Positions 6,780-11,213 of a stretch of DNA of 11,213 nucleotides are shown here, in pieces. The stretch comes from Candidatus Thalassarchaeaceae archaeon. Its GTDB lineage: Archaea; Thermoplasmatota; Poseidoniia; Poseidoniales; Thalassarchaeaceae. The translations under genes and the position numbers were made by a program. Where the stretch lies: the NCBI GenBank assembly GCA_029250425.1, contig JAQXFF010000127.1, forward strand, positions 1 through 11,213, written 5' to 3'. Position 1 is the first letter of the stretch. Each line of letters starts with the position of its first letter. Under the pieces are notes generated by a model that did not search any database, had not been told where the DNA came from, and worked only from the letters and a program-made list of their open reading frames with translations.

Positions 6780-8660
6780 ATGCTAGATGGATTTATGCTT
6801 GATTGGGCGTGGCTCATGGGCTCGTTCTTCATCGGCATATTCCTTGGTTGTATGACTGGATTGATTCCCGGTTTTCACGTAAACAATGTAGCATTGATTG
6901 CACTCTCGATGTCACCCTTGGCTGTCAATGCAGGAATCCCATTGTCCTCGGTGGCAGCGATCATCGTCTCGATGGGGACCGTGCACACATTCCTGAATTA
7001 CATCCCTAGTGCATTGATTGGCGCACCAGATGGAGATACAGCTCTTGCATTGCTACCGGGTCACAGAATGCTAATTTCAGGCCATGCAGCACAAGGTGTT
7101 GCATATTCTGCACGCGGCAGTCAACTTGGGTTGTTGCTCAGTATACCATTACTGATTGTTGCCCGACTATTGTTTGGAACCAATCCTGGCCTCGGATTGT
7201 ACGAACTCAGCCGAGACATATTGCCATGGCTACTACTGGCCATTTCCGCATTCCTCATACTCACTGAAACAACACGCCTTGCTTGGCCACGTTTGATTCA
7301 GAAAATCACATCATGGGCATATATCCCACTGCCAAAATCATTTGAGTTCACCATCCCCATTGGTAAATGGAAAATTTACAGGAAGATCGAAGCGCTTGAT
7401 TTCCGACTTGGTGATAACTCACGCGCAGCAGGAATGCTTGTCGCAACCGCGTTCTTTTTGCTCTCAGGTTTCTATGGGTGGGCTGTGTTTGAGTTGCCTG
7501 GTCGAAGTCCAGTGGGCATGCCATCAGCCACACTATTGATGCCTGCACTCGCAGGGTTGTTTGGTATTGCAAATCTGATTGACATTTACGTGACAACATC
7601 CGAAATGCCGGCGCAGGAACAAAATTGGGATTTGCCACCCGTCAAACCACTAATCGTCCCTTGTCTGTTGTCATCTTGTTGCGCTGCTGTCATGGCTATT
7701 CTACCGGGAATGACCGCTGCCCAAGCAACCGTGGTCGTCATGAGTGCACGAAATTTCTGGGGGAGATTGACCGACCCTGATTACATTCCGGCTGATTTTG
7801 AATATGGCCCTGGTGGAATCAACGACCCCGCAGCGCGTGCTAGAATTGCTGAATATCGAGCAGAAACTGCAAGATTGCATGGCCTTGATGATTCGCGATT
7901 TGCTGATGTCGCTGCACCGATGATTGTAGATGAATCGCAATCCACAACCACAGTGATACAGAATATCACCATCCAAGATTCTGTTGTCATGGGTGATATC
8001 GGTGGTGCTGTCGAAGGCGACTGGGATTCGGTCGTCGGTGGTGATGTCACAACAATCGGTGATGACCACACTGAATTGGTTGAACAAGCCGAAAAAGATG
8101 ATGCGATGTTGGCCAAGGCTCGCGAAGTGAAAGAATCCAGTCCTGAACTGGACGATCTCGATGCCCAAACCCGACAACAAGATCTCGAAGTCATTGCTGT
8201 TCTTTCTGCTACCAACACAGCGGTTACAGTGATGGTTCTAACCTTCCTTTACCTCGTGCTACGCCCACGTTCTGGCGCCGCTCTGGCCCTCAACATGATG
8301 TATCCAATTGACCAATGGACGGGGCTTGAACCCCCATCGGATTACATTCGATTGATGGCCATTACAATCGGTGCTGGATTGTTTGCAGTTCCTGTGATGA
8401 TTAAGGTCGGCCAAGGTATGCTGAAACTACACGAATTAATACCTCTTCGAAGCATGGTCCTAGGTGTGGTTGGATTCGTGACCCTCCTTGTCTGGTTATC
8501 CACCGGTTGGATTGGTATTGGTGTGCTCATTGTCGGTACTGCAATGGGACTGATGCCCCCTCGAATTGGAATTAGACGAAGTCATGGAATGGGGATCATT
8601 CTAGTACCGATTATGATTTACACATTTGCGCAGAAACTCGACGGGTTCGGATTCATCTAA
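6780..8660 (+). CDS. TctA/DUF112-family permease-like membrane protein with a large hydrophilic insert
   Basis: The 626-residue protein has many membrane segments and the two symmetry-related Pro-Gly motifs of the TctA (DUF112, COG1784-type) family: GLIPGFHVNN at residues 27-36 and ILPGMTAAQA at 307-316. A conserved-looking GLMPPRIGIRRSHGMG sits at 590-605 near the C-terminus. Bacterial TctA is the large permease subunit of tripartite tricarboxylate transporters. Archaeal members lack the TctB and TctC partners and their substrate is unknown, and none of those partners is seen here. The odd part is residues 330-470, a hydrophilic insert between membrane blocks. It holds a charged helix (AARARIAEYRAETARLHGL), two copies of DSVVxGD (400-406 and 416-422) and an acidic, probably helical stretch (430-470). 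The family is usually nearer 400-500 residues, so the insert accounts for much of the extra length. The gene is translated from a strong ribosome-binding site, 14 bases after the OB-fold gene. Confidence 0.9.
   Translation: MLDGFMLDWAWLMGSFFIGIFLGCMTGLIPGFHVNNVALIALSMSPLAVNAGIPLSSVAAIIVSMGTVHTFLNYIPSALIGAPDGDTALALLPGHRMLISGHAAQGVAYSARGSQLGLLLSIPLLIVARLLFGTNPGLGLYELSRDILPWLLLAISAFLILTETTRLAWPRLIQKITSWAYIPLPKSFEFTIPIGKWKIYRKIEALDFRLGDNSRAAGMLVATAFFLLSGFYGWAVFELPGRSPVGMPSATLLMPALAGLFGIANLIDIYVTTSEMPAQEQNWDLPPVKPLIVPCLLSSCCAAVMAILPGMTAAQATVVVMSARNFWGRLTDPDYIPADFEYGPGGINDPAARARIAEYRAETARLHGLDDSRFADVAAPMIVDESQSTTTVIQNITIQDSVVMGDIGGAVEGDWDSVVGGDVTTIGDDHTELVEQAEKDDAMLAKAREVKESSPELDDLDAQTRQQDLEVIAVLSATNTAVTVMVLTFLYLVLRPRSGAALALNMMYPIDQWTGLEPPSDYIRLMAITIGAGLFAVPVMIKVGQGMLKLHELIPLRSMVLGVVGFVTLLVWLSTGWIGIGVLIVGTAMGLMPPRIGIRRSHGMGIILVPIMIYTFAQKLDGFGFI
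7977..8048 (+). repeat. Two DSVVxGD repeats, 48 bases apart, within the permease insert
   Basis: Codons from 7977 read DSVVMGDI and from 8025 read DSVVGGDV, a 16-residue period with glycines and aspartates at matching places. The spacing and composition suggest one or two turns of a small beta-solenoid-like or calcium-binding structure. This is inference from pattern; the repeat itself is directly visible. Confidence 0.6.
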
Positions 8661-8728
8661 TCGGCGGAGGCACTAAGGGCAAGGCTCCCTCACGCGTGAG
8701 CGCAGGGCTTCGCCCTGCGGTGAACCTG
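8661..8728. promoter_or_regulatory. Spacer with palindrome and hairpin ahead of the lamin-tail protein gene
   Basis: This 68-base spacer lies between two plus-strand genes. It holds CTCACGCGTGAG (8689-8700), a perfect 12-base palindrome, directly followed by a hairpin with an 8-bp perfect stem and TTC loop (CGCAGGGC/GCCCTGCG, 8701-8719). No T-tract follows, so a classical terminator is not supported, and no clear TATA box is seen. GGTGA (8719-8723), five bases before the ATG at 8729, is the likely ribosome-binding site and abuts the 3' arm of the hairpin. The block could act as an operator, mRNA structure or processing site. Confidence 0.5.
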
Positions 8729-11213
8729 ATGCGTCGTAATGCCTTACTACTGACTACACTGATGATTGTGATGAGCCTCTCGCCACTGGTCCAAGGGACC
8801 GGGGCAAGGTCTACCGCTTGTAGTGGTGATATCTGCATCAATGAACTAATGCCAAACCCAATGGGAACTGATACAGGTAACTATCCAGCTTGTGAATGGG
8901 TTGAAATCTACAACAGTGGAACTGCTGACATCAATCTGCAGGGGTGGACGCTTGTCGATGATGCAAATTATTCGCATCCAATCGACGCCAACACTTGGGT
9001 CGACTTTGCCAATTTAGCCACACCGTATGTGCTTGTAGCTGGTGATTATGCGATTATTGCTGAGAACTTACAAGGCACGCTCAAACTCAACAATGCAGGA
9101 GAAGTCTTGGATCTTGTCGATGGGAATGGTGTCTCGGTCCACACGGTCACAACCGGCCAATCAAACAGTGATATTAGCAAAATCCCTGGCGCTTTGGCGA
9201 CTGATGATTATGTGGATTCCAACGTCAATACACCTGGGGCTTCAAACAGCGGCGGTGGAACGGGTGGACCTGCATATGTCCAGAGTGAATTGCGAATTAC
9301 CGAAGTCATGCCAGACCCTTACTGGACAAATGACAACGCTACTTGGCCGGGTGGTGAATGGGTCGAAATCGCAAACATCGGTTCAGTAGCCATCGATCTT
9401 GCTGGCTGGTCAATCGATGATGCGGCAGGTAACTCGATGCAGATGAACACAACACACCTCATTGGTTCTGGAACGATGATTGACCCCGGACAACATCGAA
9501 TTGTTGCAGTCAATGGATCCCGTGCCTATGGAATGCTCAACAATGGAGCTGGCACAGAACAAATCAAACTCCGAATGCCCAGTGGTGAAATCACCCACCA
9601 AGTCGAGTATTCGGGCCCAACACGTCCCGGACATTCCTACGTCAACATCTCGACATTTACACCCGACTGGGGTCGAAATGTAGACCCGCTTAATACTGCA
9701 AAATGGCCAACTCCTGAATACAACAATCCATCCAACATGATTGTACCTGACCCCCGAATCCAAATCAACGAAGTCATGGCCAATGCAAGTGTGGAGGACA
9801 TAGCGGGAGGGGCATGGCTAGAATTGTATTATCCTGAAATTGAAGGAGGGCAGAATATCAGCAGCTTTGCGCAAGGGTATACCTTGTGGACTGGCACTGG
9901 GCAACAGGCCACAAATACTGTAGAAATGGGGAATTCAAATGAGAATTTCATTGTGTTTGGCCCCATCGATATGATGCACAACTATGATTCGATTTCCTTG
10001 GTCGACAGCAATGGAGATACACGACAAATGGTGGCATGGGATTACCCGCAAACAGAGAATCAAAGCATAATCCCCGCCGATCCAATGACTGTGAGTGGAC
10101 CTTGGATTCAATCACCTTACAATACGCAGGGTACATGGAACCCTGGACAAGGAAATGGAAGCGAACAAAATGGAAGTGTCGATGTCGGTTTACGAATTTC
10201 TGAATTCGTGCCAAACCCCACAGGTTCGGATGCACAAATCGGACTGGACGGCGAGTGGGTTGAGATTGTCAATACTGGAGACCAACCCGTTGATTTGACA
10301 GGTTGGGAATTGCGTTCAGGTTCAGGATTCGCCCTTCCACCAACCGTCCTCAATCCGGGGGCTTACATCGTCTACCCCCTCGGTGAAGAATCCATCACTT
10401 TGACAAACAACCAAGGTACGCTCAAACTTAACGACCCTGATGGAAATACATCGCACACAGCCATATGGGACCACTCTGCATACGGCATGAGTATGGTCCC
10501 AGGTGTGACTCCAAATCACCCATGGGTCGTTGGAGCATGGCCCACTCCAGGTTCTCAAAACCTGATCTTTGAGCAACCCTATTCGGGTCCAACTGAAATT
10601 CTGATGTCTGAGGTCAGCCCTCAATGTTCCAACCCCGCAGATGGATTGGCGAGCGAATGGATTGAATTTTACAATGCAGCAGGATATGCGGTCAATCTTT
10701 CTCGCTGGATGGTCCAAGATGATGCAGGTGGAGCGGCTGCTGTCGCACCCGGACGCTTGTGGAATCATACAGCAGAATCGATGTTCCTTGAAATTGGTGA
10801 TTACGCAGTGTTAAACCTCGATGACAATATTCTCACAAACCAAGGAGAAAATATCTCATTACTTGACCCCAATGGAAATTCCGTTCACACATTGACATGG
10901 GACACCAGCACGGATTGTACTACTCTGGAATCGCGTAACGGTGCATCTGAAACGCGTGAAACTCTGTGGCCCACCCCAGGTGCTGAAAACCCGATGATTC
11001 ATTCGTATGATGGTGGAATGACTATCAAATTCACGCGTGCCATGCCAGTGGAAGTGTCTGGTCGCTCGAATGACTGGTTTGAAATCACCAATACTGGAGA
11101 CACTTGGGTCGACCTGGGTGGATGGACGATTGAACGTCTTACGATGGATAGTTCACAGCAATCTTTGATGATGAACTATATTCTTGAGCCCGGGGAATCT
11201 GTTGTCATTACAG
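8729..11213 (+). CDS. Large secreted protein of tandem lamin-tail domains, 3' end beyond window
   Basis: The frame runs uninterrupted for 828 codons from the ATG at 8729 to the window edge, so the protein is incomplete at its C-terminus. A signal peptide (MRRNALLLTTLMIVMSLSPLVQG) is followed by six tandem lamin-tail (LTD) units starting near residues 35, 188, 344, 488, 624 and 764. Each opens with a strand like LRITEVMPDP and continues with EWVEIxNxG, (V/I)DLxGW and, further on, a LxPGxxxIV-like and a GTLKLN-like strand. The units are immunoglobulin-like beta sandwiches of 136-156 residues. The third is degenerate (AWLELYYPE, no DLxGW) and the sixth is cut by the window end. In prokaryotes LTD domains occur in exported proteins and are thought to mediate protein or polymer binding at the cell surface; the ligand here is unknown. 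GGTGA precedes the start by five bases. A C-terminal anchor or sorting tail would be expected outside the window. Confidence 0.9.
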   Translation, partial: MRRNALLLTTLMIVMSLSPLVQGTGARSTACSGDICINELMPNPMGTDTGNYPACEWVEIYNSGTADINLQGWTLVDDANYSHPIDANTWVDFANLATPYVLVAGDYAIIAENLQGTLKLNNAGEVLDLVDGNGVSVHTVTTGQSNSDISKIPGALATDDYVDSNVNTPGASNSGGGTGGPAYVQSELRITEVMPDPYWTNDNATWPGGEWVEIANIGSVAIDLAGWSIDDAAGNSMQMNTTHLIGSGTMIDPGQHRIVAVNGSRAYGMLNNGAGTEQIKLRMPSGEITHQVEYSGPTRPGHSYVNISTFTPDWGRNVDPLNTAKWPTPEYNNPSNMIVPDPRIQINEVMANASVEDIAGGAWLELYYPEIEGGQNISSFAQGYTLWTGTGQQATNTVEMGNSNENFIVFGPIDMMHNYDSISLVDSNGDTRQMVAWDYPQTENQSIIPADPMTVSGPWIQSPYNTQGTWNPGQGNGSEQNGSVDVGLRISEFVPNPTGSDAQIGLDGEWVEIVNTGDQPVDLTGWELRSGSGFALPPTVLNPGAYIVYPLGEESITLTNNQGTLKLNDPDGNTSHTAIWDHSAYGMSMVPGVTPNHPWVVGAWPTPGSQNLIFEQPYSGPTEILMSEVSPQCSNPADGLASEWIEFYNAAGYAVNLSRWMVQDDAGGAAAVAPGRLWNHTAESMFLEIGDYAVLNLDDNILTNQGENISLLDPNGNSVHTLTWDTSTDCTTLESRNGASETRETLWPTPGAENPMIHSYDGGMTIKFTRAMPVEVSGRSNDWFEITNTGDTWVDLGGWTIERLTMDSSQQSLMMNYILEPGESVVIT
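9071..9090 (+). repeat. Copy 1 of a near-identical segment shared by lamin-tail units 1 and 4
   Basis: The 20 bases CAAGGCACGCTCAAACTCAA match 10412-10431 at 18 of 20 positions, both differences being C/T. They encode the same QGTLKLN strand at the same place in the domain, pointing to duplication of the units within the gene. Confidence 0.6.
10412..10431 (+). repeat. Copy 2 of the segment shared by lamin-tail units 1 and 4
   Basis: CAAGGTACGCTCAAACTTAA is the counterpart of 9071-9090, 1341 bases further on, encoding QGTLKLN in unit 4. Units 4 and 6 also share an identical AATACTGGAGAC encoding NTGD. Confidence 0.6.

Noticed and set aside
7701..8218. Minus-strand open frames of 145-159 codons opposite the permease insert
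   Set aside because: They are serine- and cysteine-rich shadow translations without start signals, opposite a strongly supported plus-strand gene.
8689..8719. Rho-independent-type terminator after the permease gene
   Set aside because: Stem-loops are present but no T-run follows, and the structure abuts the next gene's ribosome-binding site.
8816..8824. Lipoprotein modification site at Cys31 (STAC) of the lamin-tail protein
   Set aside because: The preceding residues do not fit a lipobox and Cys31 lies several residues beyond the hydrophobic core, so ordinary signal cleavage is more likely.
9042..10768. Several open frames of 64-148 codons on both strands within the lamin-tail gene
   Set aside because: The plus-strand frame from 8729 is open throughout and carries all recognisable domains; the others are shadows.

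Overview
The window looks archaeal, most likely a planktonic marine Thermoplasmatota (Marine Group II/III, Ca. Poseidoniales type). That placement is an inference from four things: roughly balanced base composition; Shine-Dalgarno sites of the GGTGA/GGAGG type; a TctA/DUF112-type membrane protein of the single-subunit archaeal kind; and a run of secreted proteins, one ending in an archaeosortase-like tail. No rRNA, tRNA, CRISPR or mobile element was seen.

Layout. (1) 11-2808, minus strand: a two-gene operon encoding a secreted, membrane-anchored subtilisin-family protease followed, after a 2-base gap, by a polytopic membrane protein of unknown function made of two similar halves. (2) 2809-2900: a compact divergent promoter region. 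(3) 2901-3875, plus strand: a secreted, sequon-rich protein with a C-terminal sorting-type tail. It converges on, and overlaps by 15 bases, a second secreted protein on the minus strand (3861 to about 5180). Both carry a Gly-Asp-x-Trp-type motif and a two-lobed beta-rich layout. (4) About 5124-5205: a second divergent intergenic region containing a 12-base perfect palindrome. (5) 5206-8660, plus strand: a two-gene operon with a membrane-anchored exoprotein of five OB-fold-like repeats followed, after 14 bases and a strong ribosome-binding site, by a TctA/DUF112 permease-like protein carrying an unusual hydrophilic insert. (6) 8661-8728: a short spacer with a 12-base palindrome and an 8-bp hairpin. 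(7) 8729 to the window end: the N-terminal 828 codons of a large secreted protein of tandem lamin-tail domains, cut off by the window edge.

Every gene here encodes an exported or membrane protein, so the region reads as a cell-surface gene neighbourhood. The protease, the repeat proteins and the permease may act together in handling extracellular polymers or solutes, but only the two tight operons are directly supported. The most notable points are the insert with a duplicated DSVVxGD motif inside the permease-like protein, the five-OB exoprotein translated just ahead of it, and hairpins overlapping or abutting the ribosome-binding sites of three exported-protein genes.
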